From positions 6,681 to 14,810 of the forward strand of contig DNNT01000314.1 of the NCBI GenBank assembly GCA_003497545.1: a stretch of 8,130 bases of DNA, written 5' to 3'. A program made the translations under genes and the position numbers. Source of the DNA: Arenimonas sp. (GTDB lineage: Bacteria; Pseudomonadota; Gammaproteobacteria; Xanthomonadales; Xanthomonadaceae). A model generated the notes under the pieces. It saw only the letters and a list, made by a program, of their open reading frames with translations. It did not search any database and was not told the origin of the DNA. How positions within the stretch are numbered: the stretch's first letter is position 1; every line of letters starts with the position of its first letter. Positions 1-8,130 of the stretch are shown here, one piece after another.

Positions 1-1927
<1,927 letters not shown>

Positions 1928-1950
1928 GGCGTCCAGGCCGCGCAACAAGA

Positions 1951-1979
1951 AGGGCCCCGCACCGCGGGGCCCTTTTTTT
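1951..1979 (+). terminator. Intrinsic terminator of nirS, possibly bidirectional
   Basis: A perfect 10-bp stem (AGGGCCCCGC / GCGGGGCCCT, 1951-1960 with 1964-1973) with loop ACC is followed by seven T residues at 1973-1979, starting 24 nt after the nirS stop. It is a textbook Rho-independent terminator on the plus strand. On the minus strand the same hairpin lies 21 nt past the porin stop and is followed by a weaker U-rich tract (TCTTGTTG), so it may also end the convergent transcript. Confidence 0.92.
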
Positions 1980-1999
1980 GATGCGGCGTTCTTGGATTC

Positions 2000-3199
2000 T
2001 TACGGCCAGGTGCGCTCGACCTGCAGCCACAGCTTGCGGGTGTCGCGGGCGAAACCATCGCTGCGGTAGTCGGCCAGCTTCACCAGGCCGCTGAAACCCG
2101 CCGGCAGCGGGAAGGACAACGAGGCGTCCCATTCGCGGCCGTAGTCGGCGCCGCCGCGATCGGCGCTGAAGTCGTGGAAGGCCACCGTCCAGCCCAGCTT
2201 GCCCTCGAGCTTGCCGCGGCCGAACTTGCCCGACACCGAGGCGTAACGGTCGTCCAGGCCATTGGCCGGCGTCACCAGGAACTTGTCGGCCCAGCCGTTG
2301 AAGGCATGCAGCGTCGCCAGCGGGGTCTGGAAGGCGTTGGCGCCGTCGCCGCCAAGTTGTTCCCAGCCCAGCTTCCAGGTCAGGCCCGCGGCGGTGAGCG
2401 CCGGTTCCACCAGGACATAGTCGGCGTCGATGTCGCGCGGGTTGCCGGCATGGTCGCGCTGGCGCGCCGCTTCCAGCGCCCAGCCGAGCTTCGCCGCGCC
2501 GAGCGCGCGTTCGCCGGTCCAGCGCAGGCCCAGGGTTCGGGTGGAAGCCGCGGCCACGTCCTGGTCCTCGAGCACGTAGGCATACGCCACCAGCGTGCCC
2601 ACACCGCCCTGCCAGGCCAGGTTGGCCAGGTGGGCGTCGAGGTCGCGCTCGCGCGCCAGCGGGTCGCGGGCTTCGTCGCCGGACACGCGGTGCACGCGGT
2701 CGAGCCAGGCGTAGCGCAGGGTCAGGCCGGCGCGCGGCGTGGCTTCAAGCAGCACGGCGTCGTAGGTCTGCTCGTTCTGGCGCCAGCCCACGTTTCCGAC
2801 GAAACGCTGGTTGTCCAGCAGCAGGCGCTGCCGGCCCAGCGTGGCGCCAGCGCGTTCGCCGCGCCAGCGCAGCCAGGCCTGGTTGACTTCGAGCGCATGC
2901 GCATCGGGCACCAGCGGGTAGGCGGTGCGGCCATTGGCGCCGGAATTGAAGTCGTCGCCGATTTCCGCCACGCCCTCGGCCTCGAGGCCCACGGAGAAAC
3001 CGCGCGCCAGGCCGCGGCTCCAGCCCAGGCGCAGTCGCAGCGTGTCGGCGCTGGCGTCGCGGGCGAAGGCGGCGTCGTCCACCGATTCATGGCGGTAGCG
3101 GAAATTCGCGGTCCAGGCGCCGGCGTCGGCGCTGGCCGCGCCCGCGGCCTGCAGCGCGGCGCAGCCCAGCGCCAGCGCGATCTGTCTTGCGAGTGTCAT
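2000..3199 (-). CDS. Outer-membrane beta-barrel protein, alginate-export/porin-like family
   Basis: A 399-residue exported protein. Residues 1-24 look like a signal peptide (Arg5, hydrophobic core, cleavage predicted near ASA-DA). The remainder alternates polar and hydrophobic residues in amphipathic strands with Trp/Tyr girdles, as in an outer-membrane barrel. Segments such as [20 protein letters not shown] (122-141) and the [10 protein letters not shown] region (298-307) are typical of the alginate_exp-type porin family. Family membership does not establish alginate transport, and no alginate genes are visible. The gene converges on nirS and diverges from nirK, sharing a 243-nt control region with a FNR/DNR-like box about 73 nt upstream of its ATG. 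That suggests expression with denitrification, perhaps for solute passage or haem- or metal-related transport; the substrate is unknown. The Shine-Dalgarno is weak (GGA about 8 nt upstream), but the ATG fits the signal peptide. The coding call is firm, the family likely, the function open. Confidence 0.85.
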   Translation of the reverse strand: MTLARQIALALGCAALQAAGAASADAGAWTANFRYRHESVDDAAFARDASADTLRLRLGWSRGLARGFSVGLEAEGVAEIGDDFNSGANGRTAYPLVPDAHALEVNQAWLRWRGERAGATLGRQRLLLDNQRFVGNVGWRQNEQTYDAVLLEATPRAGLTLRYAWLDRVHRVSGDEARDPLARERDLDAHLANLAWQGGVGTLVAYAYVLEDQDVAAASTRTLGLRWTGERALGAAKLGWALEAARQRDHAGNPRDIDADYVLVEPALTAAGLTWKLGWEQLGGDGANAFQTPLATLHAFNGWADKFLVTPANGLDDRYASVSGKFGRGKLEGKLGWTVAFHDFSADRGGADYGREWDASLSFPLPAGFSGLVKLADYRSDGFARDTRKLWLQVERTWP

Positions 3200-3237
3200 G
3201 GCACGAATCCATTAGTGGCCCGGATCGGGTCGCGGGG

Positions 3238-3279
3238 ATGCTGCATCGCGGCGCGGTGCGTTCCCATGAGCCACGTCAA
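3238..3279 (-). promoter_or_regulatory. FNR/DNR-like box and possible -10 for the porin gene
   Basis: Read on the minus strand, 3279-3266 is TTGAC-GTGG-CTCAT, compared with the FNR/DNR consensus TTGAT-N4-ATCAA: the distal half-site is good and the proximal one degenerate. With the box centre (3272.5) at -41.5, the start site would be near 3231 and the -10 would fall at 3243-3238, which reads CAGCAT (matches A2, A5 and T6 of TATAAT). The box lies about 73 nt from the ATG. Its sequence, including the flanking CCGC, is repeated in the nirK box, which raises confidence. The regulator (FNR, DNR, NNR or Anr type) cannot be named from the site. Confidence 0.6.
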
Positions 3280-3372
3280 GCGGCCGCGAGATTTTCTCGC
3301 GGGCCCTCGGGGTTCCCCTCGCTGGCCAAGCGGTGCAGACTGCGCCATGCCGCATCCGCTTGACGTGCATCA
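3267..3372. repeat. Inverted repeat framing the divergent porin-nirK control region
   Basis: The left arm 3267-3283 and the reverse complement of the right arm 3356-3372 agree at 15 of 17 positions, with an uninterrupted 12-bp match (CACGTCAAGCGG at 3272-3283; its complement at 3356-3367). The arms are 72 nt apart, contain the two FNR/DNR-like boxes, and each lies about 73-76 nt from its own start codon. The match does not continue into the flanks. It is best read as two oppositely oriented copies of one operator rather than a transposon end. Confidence 0.75.
3284..3302. other. Perfect short hairpin in the intergenic region
   Basis: CCGCGAGA (3284-3291) pairs perfectly with TCTCGCGG (3295-3302) around a TTT loop: an 8-bp stem directly beside the porin-side box. 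It lacks a T-run after the stem, so it is not a standard terminator. It could be an operator palindrome or a structural element; no role can be assigned. Confidence 0.4.
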
Positions 3373-3373
3373 G
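3360..3373 (+). promoter_or_regulatory. FNR/DNR-like box upstream of nirK
   Basis: TTGAC-GTGC-ATCAG matches 8 of 10 informative positions of the FNR/DNR consensus TTGAT-N4-ATCAA. Its centre (3366.5) is about 76 nt upstream of the nirK ATG. If it acts at -41.5, the start site would be near 3408 and the -10 would be the weak GAAGCT at 3396-3401 (A2 and T6 only). The operator is therefore more convincing than the exact promoter. Nitrite reductase genes are commonly controlled by oxygen- or NO-responsive CRP/FNR-family proteins, in line with this site. Confidence 0.72.
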
Positions 3374-3442
3374 CGAATCCGGCGCGTGTTCGCGGGAAGC
3401 TGCCGCCATTGTTGGAAGACAACACTTGACCGGAGAAGCACG

Positions 3443-4969
3443 ATGAAACGCCACCTGCTCGCCCTTTCCATCGCCGCCCTGCTGGCCCTGCCCGGCTGCC
3501 GCGACAACCCCAATGCCAACCTCGACGCCCGCGACCAGCCCACGGCCACCGCCAACGGCGAGTCCGACACCGGCGGCTCGCGCAAGGGCGACTTCGGCCC
3601 GCCGCAGGGCGAGCCCATCGAAGCCGTGCTGACCAACCCGCCGCTGGTACCGCCGGCGATCGACCGCGATTACCCGGCCAAGGTGGTGGTGAACCTGGAG
3701 GTGCGCGAGGTCGACCTCGAGATCTCCGAAGGCGTCACCTACACCTTCTGGACCTTCGGCGGCACGGTGCCCGGCAGCTTCATCCGCGTGCGCCAGGGCG
3801 ACACGGTGGAGTTCCACCTCAACAACCACCCCGATTCGAAGATGCCGCACAACATCGACCTGCACGGCGTGACCGGGCCGGGCGGCGGCGCGGCGTCGAG
3901 CTTCACGGCCCCGGGCCACAGCTCGCAGTTCACCTTCAAGGCGCTCAACGCCGGCCTCTACGTCTACCACTGCGCCACCGCGCCGGTGGGCATGCACGTC
4001 GCCAACGGCATGTACGGCCTGATCCTGGTCGAGCCGCCCGAAGGCCTGCCGAAGGTGGACCGCGAGTTCTACGTGATGCAGGGCGACTTCTACACCACCA
4101 CCAAGTACCGCGAGAAGGGCCACGCGCCCTTCGACATGCAGCGCGCCATCGACGAGAACCCGACCTACGTGCTGTTCAACGGCTCCGAGGGCGCGCTCAC
4201 CGGCGACAACGCCCTCAAGGCCAACGTGGGCGAGAGCGTGCGCATGTACGTGGGCAACGGCGGCCCGAACCTGGTGTCGAGCTTCCACGTGATCGGCGAG
4301 ATCTTCGACAAGGTCTGGTTCGAGGGTGGCACGCGCTTCCAGGAGAACGTGCAGACCACGCTCATCCCGGCCGGCGGCGCCGCCATCGCCGACTTCCACA
4401 CCGAGGTGCCGGGCAGCTACGTGCTGGTCGACCACTCGCTGTTCCGCGCCTTCAACAAGGGCGCGCTCGCCATCATGAAGGTCGAGGGCCCGGAGAACCC
4501 GGAGATCTACTCGGGCAAGGAAGTGGACGAAACCTACCTGGGCGACAAGGCTGCCTCGATGGCCCCGGTGGCGCAGGCCGCCGCCGCCGCGCAGGCCGGC
4601 ACGCTCAGCCTCGAGGACCAGGTGAAGGCGGGCGGCGCGCTGTTCGCCGGCACCTGCTCCACCTGCCACCAGCCGGACGGCAAGGGCCTGCCGGGCGTGT
4701 TCCCGCCGCTGGCGCAGTCCGATTACCTGGCCAAGGGCAACGACGCGCTGATCAACGTGGTGCTCAACGGTCTCAGCGGCCCGGTCACGGTGAACGGCCA
4801 GGACTACAACTCGGTCATGCCGCCGATGAGCCAGCTCACCGACGACGAGGTGGCCAACATCCTGACCTACACGCTCAACAGCTGGGGCAACCCGGGTGGC
4901 CGCGTGAGCAAGGACGAGGTCGCCAAGGTGCGCGCCAGCACCGAGCGTTCGGAAGGCGCGGCGCACTGA
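3443..4969 (+). CDS. nirK: Copper nitrite reductase NirK, lipoprotein with fused C-terminal cytochrome c
   Basis: Copper enzyme reducing nitrite to NO, an AniA-like 508-residue protein. ATG 3443 has GGAG 7 nt upstream and begins a lipoprotein signal ending in LPGC (Cys19). Residue +2 is Arg, so outer-membrane sorting is plausible by the usual Lol rule. Two cupredoxin domains span about 75-355. All metal ligands are visible: type 1 Cu His136, Cys177, His185, Met190; type 2 Cu His141, His176, His331; catalytic Asp139 and His282. An Ala-rich linker (about 366-386) leads to a class I cytochrome c domain with CSTCH at 405-409 and Met459 in NSVMPPM. Such three-domain NirK proteins are known, for instance in Ralstonia pickettii. 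The haem domain probably passes electrons to the type 1 copper. The gene heads a nirK-nirV-SCO unit, with the nirV ATG 1 nt after its stop. The longer open frame upstream of 3443 is antisense to the porin gene and is not coding. Confidence 0.97.
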   Translation: MKRHLLALSIAALLALPGCRDNPNANLDARDQPTATANGESDTGGSRKGDFGPPQGEPIEAVLTNPPLVPPAIDRDYPAKVVVNLEVREVDLEISEGVTYTFWTFGGTVPGSFIRVRQGDTVEFHLNNHPDSKMPHNIDLHGVTGPGGGAASSFTAPGHSSQFTFKALNAGLYVYHCATAPVGMHVANGMYGLILVEPPEGLPKVDREFYVMQGDFYTTTKYREKGHAPFDMQRAIDENPTYVLFNGSEGALTGDNALKANVGESVRMYVGNGGPNLVSSFHVIGEIFDKVWFEGGTRFQENVQTTLIPAGGAAIADFHTEVPGSYVLVDHSLFRAFNKGALAIMKVEGPENPEIYSGKEVDETYLGDKAASMAPVAQAAAAAQAGTLSLEDQVKAGGALFAGTCSTCHQPDGKGLPGVFPPLAQSDYLAKGNDALINVVLNGLSGPVTVNGQDYNSVMPPMSQLTDDEVANILTYTLNSWGNPGGRVSKDEVAKVRASTERSEGAAH

Positions 4970-4970
4970 C

Positions 4971-5750
4971 ATGCGCGCGGCCTGGCTGGCCCTGGCCCTG
5001 CTCGCCACCCCCGGCCTTGCGGCCGGGGCTGGCTGGGCGCGGCTTCCGGGCGGTGAATTCAGCTCGGTGCTCCGCTACGAGGACACCGGCGGCAAGGTGA
5101 AGGTGGCGCCCTTCGAACTGCAGCGGCTGCCGGTGACCAACGCCGAATTCCTGGCCTTCGTGCGCCGCCAGCCCGACTGGCAGCGCGGGAAGGCACCGGA
5201 AGTGTTCGCGGAGCCGCGCTACCTCAAGCACTGGCAGGGCCCCACCACCCTGGGCCCGACGGCGCTGCCGGAGCAGCCGGTCACGAACGTCAGCTGGTTC
5301 GCCGCCCAAGCCTACTGCGAGGCCCAGGGCGCCCGCCTGCCCACCTGGTCCGAATGGGAATACGCCGCGGCCGCCGACGAAACGCGCGCCGACGCCCGCG
5401 CCGACCCCGCCTGGCGCGAACGCATCCTGGCCTGGTACTCGATGCCCTCGAACCGCCCGCTGGCGACCGTGGGACAGGGCCCGGCCGACCTTCACGGCGT
5501 GCGCGACCTGCACGGCCTGGTCTGGGAATGGGTCGAGGACTACAGCGCCATGCTGGTCTCGGCCGACAACCGCGACCAGGGCGACCCCGACAACCTCAAG
5601 TTCTGCGGCGCCGGCGCGCTTTCCATGGACGACCGCGAGAATTACGCCGTGCTGATGCGCGTGGCCATGCTCTCGGCCCTGCAGGCCGAAGACACCACCG
5701 CCAACCTGGGTTTCCGCTGCGCGCGGGACCTGCCGGGGAAGACCCCATGA
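4971..5750 (+). CDS. nirV: NirV-like formylglycine-generating-enzyme (FGE-sulfatase) family protein
   Basis: A 259-residue protein with a probable signal peptide (1-20, ending LAAGA) and an FGE/SUMF1-like fold. It starts with the family opening (LPGGEF, then PVTNAEFLAFV at 54-64). The middle has PVTNVSWFAAQAYCEAQGAR (103-122) followed by LPTWSEWEYAA. DLHGLVWEWVEDY (179-191) and the C-terminal NLGFRCARD follow. NirV proteins of this family are often encoded next to nirK; their role is not settled and may be in copper-enzyme maturation or accessory function. The catalytic cysteine pair of true FGE is not evident: only Cys212 lies in the corresponding region, followed by GAGALSMDD, so formylglycine formation is doubtful. 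The ATG is 1 nt after the nirK stop. The nearest good Shine-Dalgarno (GGAAGG, 4951-4956) is rather far, so translational coupling is likely. Its stop overlaps the next ATG. The family call is firm; the symbol rests on context. Confidence 0.88.
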   Translation: MRAAWLALALLATPGLAAGAGWARLPGGEFSSVLRYEDTGGKVKVAPFELQRLPVTNAEFLAFVRRQPDWQRGKAPEVFAEPRYLKHWQGPTTLGPTALPEQPVTNVSWFAAQAYCEAQGARLPTWSEWEYAAAADETRADARADPAWRERILAWYSMPSNRPLATVGQGPADLHGVRDLHGLVWEWVEDYSAMLVSADNRDQGDPDNLKFCGAGALSMDDRENYAVLMRVAMLSALQAEDTTANLGFRCARDLPGKTP

Positions 5751-6334
5751 AGCTCCGTCGCCTGCTGCTGGCCGCCCTGCTGGGCCTGGCCGCCCCCCTG
5801 CCCGCCACCGCGGCCAGCCCCGCCGCCGCCCTGCCCGGCGATTCCGCCTACCGCCTGGCCGACACCTACACCGACCAGGCCGGGCGCGGCTTCCAGCTCG
5901 CCGAAGGCCGCGGCCGGGTGCGGCTGGTGGCCATGTTCTACACCTCCTGCCGCTTCGTCTGCCCACTGATCATCGACAGCGCCAAGGGCGTGGAACACGC
6001 GCTCGCGCCGGCCGAACGCGCCCGCCTGGGCGTGCTGCTGGTCAGCCTGGACCCGGCCCGCGACGACGTGGCCGCCCTGCGCAGCGTCTTCGACAAGCGC
6101 CGTCTCGACCCGGCCCGCTGGACCCTGGCCCGCACCGAAGCGGCCGGCGTGCGCAAGCTGGCCGCCGTGCTGGGCGTGCGCTACCGCGCGCTGGCCGACG
6201 GCGAGTTCAACCACACCTCGGCGCTGGTACTGCTCGACCGCGACGGTCGCGTGCTGGCCCGAACCGAGAAGCTCGGCAGCGTGCCCGACCCGGCCTTCGT
6301 GGCCGCCGTGAAGGCCGCGCTGGCCGCGAAATAG
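5747..6334 (+). CDS. SCO1/SenC family copper chaperone
   Basis: A 195-residue thioredoxin-fold protein that binds and delivers copper, typically to cytochrome oxidases. Residues 1-23 form a signal peptide (ATA-AS), so the protein is exported or membrane-tethered. The family copper site is complete: CRFVC (Cys68 and Cys72, a CxxxC motif after MFYTS) and His156 in FNHTSALVLLD. VSLDPARDD (99-107) is also typical. The start ATG at 5747 overlaps the nirV stop (ATGA), with GGGGAAG about 5 nt upstream; earlier in-frame codons lie inside nirV. Its position at the end of the nirK unit and just before ccoN allows two clients: the copper centres of NirK or the CuB of cbb3 oxidase, for which SenC/PrrC-type proteins are known helpers. 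Which one it serves cannot be told from sequence. Confidence 0.93.
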   Translation: MKLRRLLLAALLGLAAPLPATAASPAAALPGDSAYRLADTYTDQAGRGFQLAEGRGRVRLVAMFYTSCRFVCPLIIDSAKGVEHALAPAERARLGVLLVSLDPARDDVAALRSVFDKRRLDPARWTLARTEAAGVRKLAAVLGVRYRALADGEFNHTSALVLLDRDGRVLARTEKLGSVPDPAFVAAVKAALAAK

Positions 6335-6357
6335 TGGGGTAGATTGCCCGAAAGGGG

Positions 6358-6386
6358 GCCCGCCGCCTTGGGAGAGGCGCGCGGGC
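6358..6386 (+). other. Imperfect GC-rich hairpin after the SCO gene
   Basis: GCCCGC (6358-6363) can pair with GCGGGC (6381-6386), with further GCC/GGC pairing across a small bulge and a loop of about 8 nt. It begins 24 nt past the SCO stop but has no T-run, so it is at best a weak pause or mRNA 3'-end structure upstream of the ccoN promoter. Confidence 0.25.
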
Positions 6387-6394
6387 GATGTGAA

Positions 6395-6443
6395 TTGACT
6401 AGGGTCAAGCAGGCCGCATTCCGGTCTGCCCATAATCGCCGGC
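6395..6443 (+). promoter_or_regulatory. FNR/DNR-dependent class II promoter of ccoN
   Basis: TTGAC-TAGG-GTCAA (6395-6408) is a perfect palindrome in its two 5-bp arms and matches 8 of 10 informative positions of the FNR/DNR consensus. A strong -10, CATAAT, lies at 6431-6436. With that -10 the start site falls near 6443, placing the box centre (6401.5) at -41.5, the exact geometry of class II FNR activation. The 5' leader would be about 22 nt, including the Shine-Dalgarno GGGGA at 6452-6456, 8 nt before the ATG. cbb3 operons are well-known FNR/ANR targets. Which family member binds is not resolvable here. Confidence 0.85.
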
Positions 6444-6464
6444 ACGTAAACGGGGACAACACCG

Positions 6465-7907
6465 ATGACGCTCGACAATAAAGCAGAGACGTACAACGAC
6501 AAGGTCGTACTGCAGTTCGCAGTGATGACCGTGGTCTGGGGCGTGGTGGGCATGCTGGTGGGGGTGATCATCGCCGCCCAGCTGTACTGGCCGGCCCTCA
6601 ACTTCGACACCGCCTGGCTGAGCTTCGGCCGCCTGCGGCCGCTGCACACGAACGCGGTGATCTTCGCGTTTGGTGGCTGCGCGCTGTTCGCGACCAGCCT
6701 CTACGTGGTCCAGCGCACCAGCCACGTCAGGCTCATCAGCGACAAGCTGGCGGCCTTCGTGTTCTGGGGCTGGCAACTGGTCATCCTGGCCGCGGCCATC
6801 TCGCTGCCACTGGGCTACACCCAAGGCAAGGAATACGCCGAGCTGGCCTGGCCCATCGACGTGCTGATCGCGGTGGTGTGGGTGGCCTACGGCGTGCTGT
6901 TCTTCGGCACCATCGCCAAGCGCCGCGTGAAGCACATCTTCGTCGCGAACTGGTTCTACGGCGCCTACATCATCGCCGTGGCGCTGCTGCACATCGTCAA
7001 CTCGCTGGCCATGCCGGCCAGCGCGATGCACAGCTACCCGGTCTACTCCGGCGCCGTCGACGCGATGGTGCAGTGGTGGTACGGCCACAACGCGGTGGGC
7101 TTCTTCCTGACCGCCGGCTTCCTGGGCATGATGTACTACTTCGTGCCGCGCCAGGCCGGCCGCCCGATCTACAGCTACCGGCTGTCCATCGTGCACTTCT
7201 GGGCCCTGATCGCCATCTACATGTGGGCGGGCCCGCACCACCTGCAGTACACGGCCATCCCCGACTGGGCCCAGAGCCTCGGCATGGTGTTCTCGCTGAT
7301 CCTGCTGGCGCCCTCGTGGGGCGGCGCGATCAACGGCGTGATGACCCTCTCGGGCGCCTGGCACAAGCTGCGCACCGACCCGATCATCAAGTTCCTCGTG
7401 GTGGCCATCTCGTTCTACATGATGAGCACCTTCGAGGGCCCGATGATGTCGATCAAGACGGTCAACGCGCTCAGCCACTACACCGACTGGACCATCGGCC
7501 ACGTGCACTCCGGCGCGCTGGGCTGGGTGGCGATGATCTCGATCGGCTCGATCTACATGCTGATCCCGCGCTGCCTGGGCCTGAAGGAAATGGCCAGCAC
7601 GAAGATGATCGACCAGCACTTCTGGGTGCACACCATCGGCGTGGTGCTCTACACCGTGTCGATGTGGATCGCCGGCATCTACCAGGGCCTGATGGCGCGC
7701 GCCGCCAACGACGACGGCACGCTCACCTACGCCTTCTCCGAGATCGTCGAGTTCAACTACCCGTACTACCTGGTGCGCCTGATCGGTGGCGTGCTGGTGA
7801 TCGCGGGCATGGGCCTGATGACGGTCAACACCATCCGCACCTTCAAGCTGGCGAAGGGCCGGGTCGATGCCCCGGTGCTGCCGCCGGCCGCCGAAGCCCA
7901 CGCCTGA
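6465..7907 (+). CDS. ccoN: cbb3-type cytochrome c oxidase subunit I (CcoN)
   Basis: Catalytic subunit of the high-affinity, proton-pumping C-family haem-copper oxidase that reduces oxygen at low tension. The 480-residue, many-helix membrane protein has the expected length and all cofactor residues. His61 ([10 protein letters not shown]) and His348 ligate low-spin haem b, and His346 (GHVHSG) ligates haem b3. CuB is held by His208 (WWYGHN), His258 and His259 (AGPHHLQYT), with the cross-linking Tyr252 just before. The offset from the Pseudomonas stutzeri subunit is one residue. ATG 6465 has GGGGA upstream and gives the normal N-terminus ([20 protein letters not shown]). It is the first gene of the cco operon under the FNR-type promoter at 6395-6443 and is followed 10 nt later by ccoO. 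No anomaly is seen. Confidence 0.98.
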   Translation: MTLDNKAETYNDKVVLQFAVMTVVWGVVGMLVGVIIAAQLYWPALNFDTAWLSFGRLRPLHTNAVIFAFGGCALFATSLYVVQRTSHVRLISDKLAAFVFWGWQLVILAAAISLPLGYTQGKEYAELAWPIDVLIAVVWVAYGVLFFGTIAKRRVKHIFVANWFYGAYIIAVALLHIVNSLAMPASAMHSYPVYSGAVDAMVQWWYGHNAVGFFLTAGFLGMMYYFVPRQAGRPIYSYRLSIVHFWALIAIYMWAGPHHLQYTAIPDWAQSLGMVFSLILLAPSWGGAINGVMTLSGAWHKLRTDPIIKFLVVAISFYMMSTFEGPMMSIKTVNALSHYTDWTIGHVHSGALGWVAMISIGSIYMLIPRCLGLKEMASTKMIDQHFWVHTIGVVLYTVSMWIAGIYQGLMARAANDDGTLTYAFSEIVEFNYPYYLVRLIGGVLVIAGMGLMTVNTIRTFKLAKGRVDAPVLPPAAEAHA

Positions 7908-7917
7908 GGACCCCGAC

Positions 7918-8130
7918 ATGAGCCATCAGAAAATCGAAACCAATGTCGGCTGGATGGCGATCCTGATCGCCGTCGCCATCTCCTTCGGTGGCCTGGCCGA
8001 AATCATCCCGCTGATGTACCAGGCCGAGACCGTGCAGCCGCTGCCGGGCGTGAAGCCCTACGGCCCGCTGGAGCTGGCCGGGCGTGACATCTACGTCCGC
8101 GAGGGCTGCTACAACTGCCACTCGCAGATG
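7918..8130 (+). CDS. ccoO: cbb3-type cytochrome c oxidase subunit II (CcoO), 5' part
   Basis: The membrane-anchored monohaem cytochrome c subunit that passes electrons to CcoN. The 71 visible codons cover the N-terminal transmembrane anchor (about residues 11-33, starting WMAILIAVAI), the conserved LMYQAETVQPLPGVKPYGPL segment and the haem site CYNCH (8107-8121), followed by SQM, as is standard. ATG 7918 has GAGGA at 7906-7910, overlapping the ccoN stop. The gene runs off the end of the window. Confidence 0.97.
   Translation, partial: MSHQKIETNVGWMAILIAVAISFGGLAEIIPLMYQAETVQPLPGVKPYGPLELAGRDIYVREGCYNCHSQM

Noticed and set aside
3272..3367. Inverted repeat as ends of a small transposable element
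   Set aside because: The 72-bp interior has no coding content, no target duplication was seen, and the arms coincide with promoter operators.
3410..3424. Small stem TGTTG/CAACA in the nirK leader as a riboregulator
   Set aside because: A 5-bp stem with a 5-nt loop is expected by chance and has no supporting feature.
2174..3442. Long plus-strand open frame continuous with nirK, suggesting a much longer NirK N-terminus
   Set aside because: It lies antisense to the porin gene and crosses the control region. The lipoprotein signal and Shine-Dalgarno place the start at 3443, and the upstream translation is Arg/Gly/Gln-rich without domains.
3212..5008. 598-codon minus-strand open frame opposite nirK
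   Set aside because: It is a shadow frame of high-GC coding sequence, with biased His/Val/Arg/Ala composition and no motifs, while the plus strand holds a complete NirK with all metal ligands.
4875..6649. Minus-strand open frames opposite nirV and the SCO gene
   Set aside because: They are low-complexity Gly/Arg/Ala-rich shadow translations, while the plus strand has overlapping, motif-bearing genes.
6405..7919. 504-codon minus-strand open frame opposite ccoN
   Set aside because: Its composition is dominated by His, Asp, Arg, Val and Gln, as expected from the complement of the ccoN codons; no recognisable domain, and CcoN is unmistakable.

Overview
The window is a high-GC (roughly two-thirds G+C by eye) bacterial respiratory locus. 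Coding is dense, third-codon positions are strongly G/C, and signals are canonical. Gene content points to a denitrifying proteobacterium. The NirS catalytic part closely resembles the Pseudomonas type, NirK is the lipoprotein type with a C-terminal haem-c domain, and there is a cbb3 oxidase operon. A gamma- or betaproteobacterium (for example a Xanthomonadales-like lineage) is a guess from general resemblance, not something the sequence proves.

Layout. (1) 1-1927 (+): 3' part of a cytochrome cd1 nitrite reductase gene (nirS), unusual in having an extra cytochrome c module in front of the normal c domain; it ends in a strong intrinsic terminator (1951-1979). (2) 2000-3199 (-): an outer-membrane beta-barrel protein of the alginate-export/porin family, convergent with nirS and divergent from nirK. 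(3) 3200-3442: a divergent control region with two FNR/DNR-type boxes that form an inverted repeat, one about 73-76 nt from each start codon. (4) 3443-6334 (+): a tight three-gene unit, nirK (copper nitrite reductase with fused cytochrome c), nirV (FGE-like) and a SCO/SenC copper chaperone, with 1-nt or overlapping junctions. (5) 6335-6464: a control region with a perfectly palindromic FNR/DNR box and a good -10 element placed as in a class II promoter. (6) 6465-8130 (+): ccoN and the start of ccoO, cbb3-type cytochrome c oxidase.

How the parts fit. Both known, unrelated types of NO-forming nitrite reductase lie side by side, and both carry a homologous '[13 protein letters not shown]' cytochrome c module, which suggests they draw on the same periplasmic electron donors. 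The copper chaperone could serve NirK, the CuB site of the cbb3 oxidase, or both. Matching boxes in front of the porin gene, nirK and ccoN suggest that one CRP/FNR-family regulator (FNR, DNR or similar) switches on nitrite reduction, the porin and high-affinity oxygen respiration together under low oxygen or NO. The most unusual points are the NirS+NirK pairing, the shared cytochrome c module, the two-c-domain NirS, and the mirror-image promoter pair linking an outer-membrane barrel to nirK. I see no mobile elements, CRISPR arrays, tRNA or rRNA genes.
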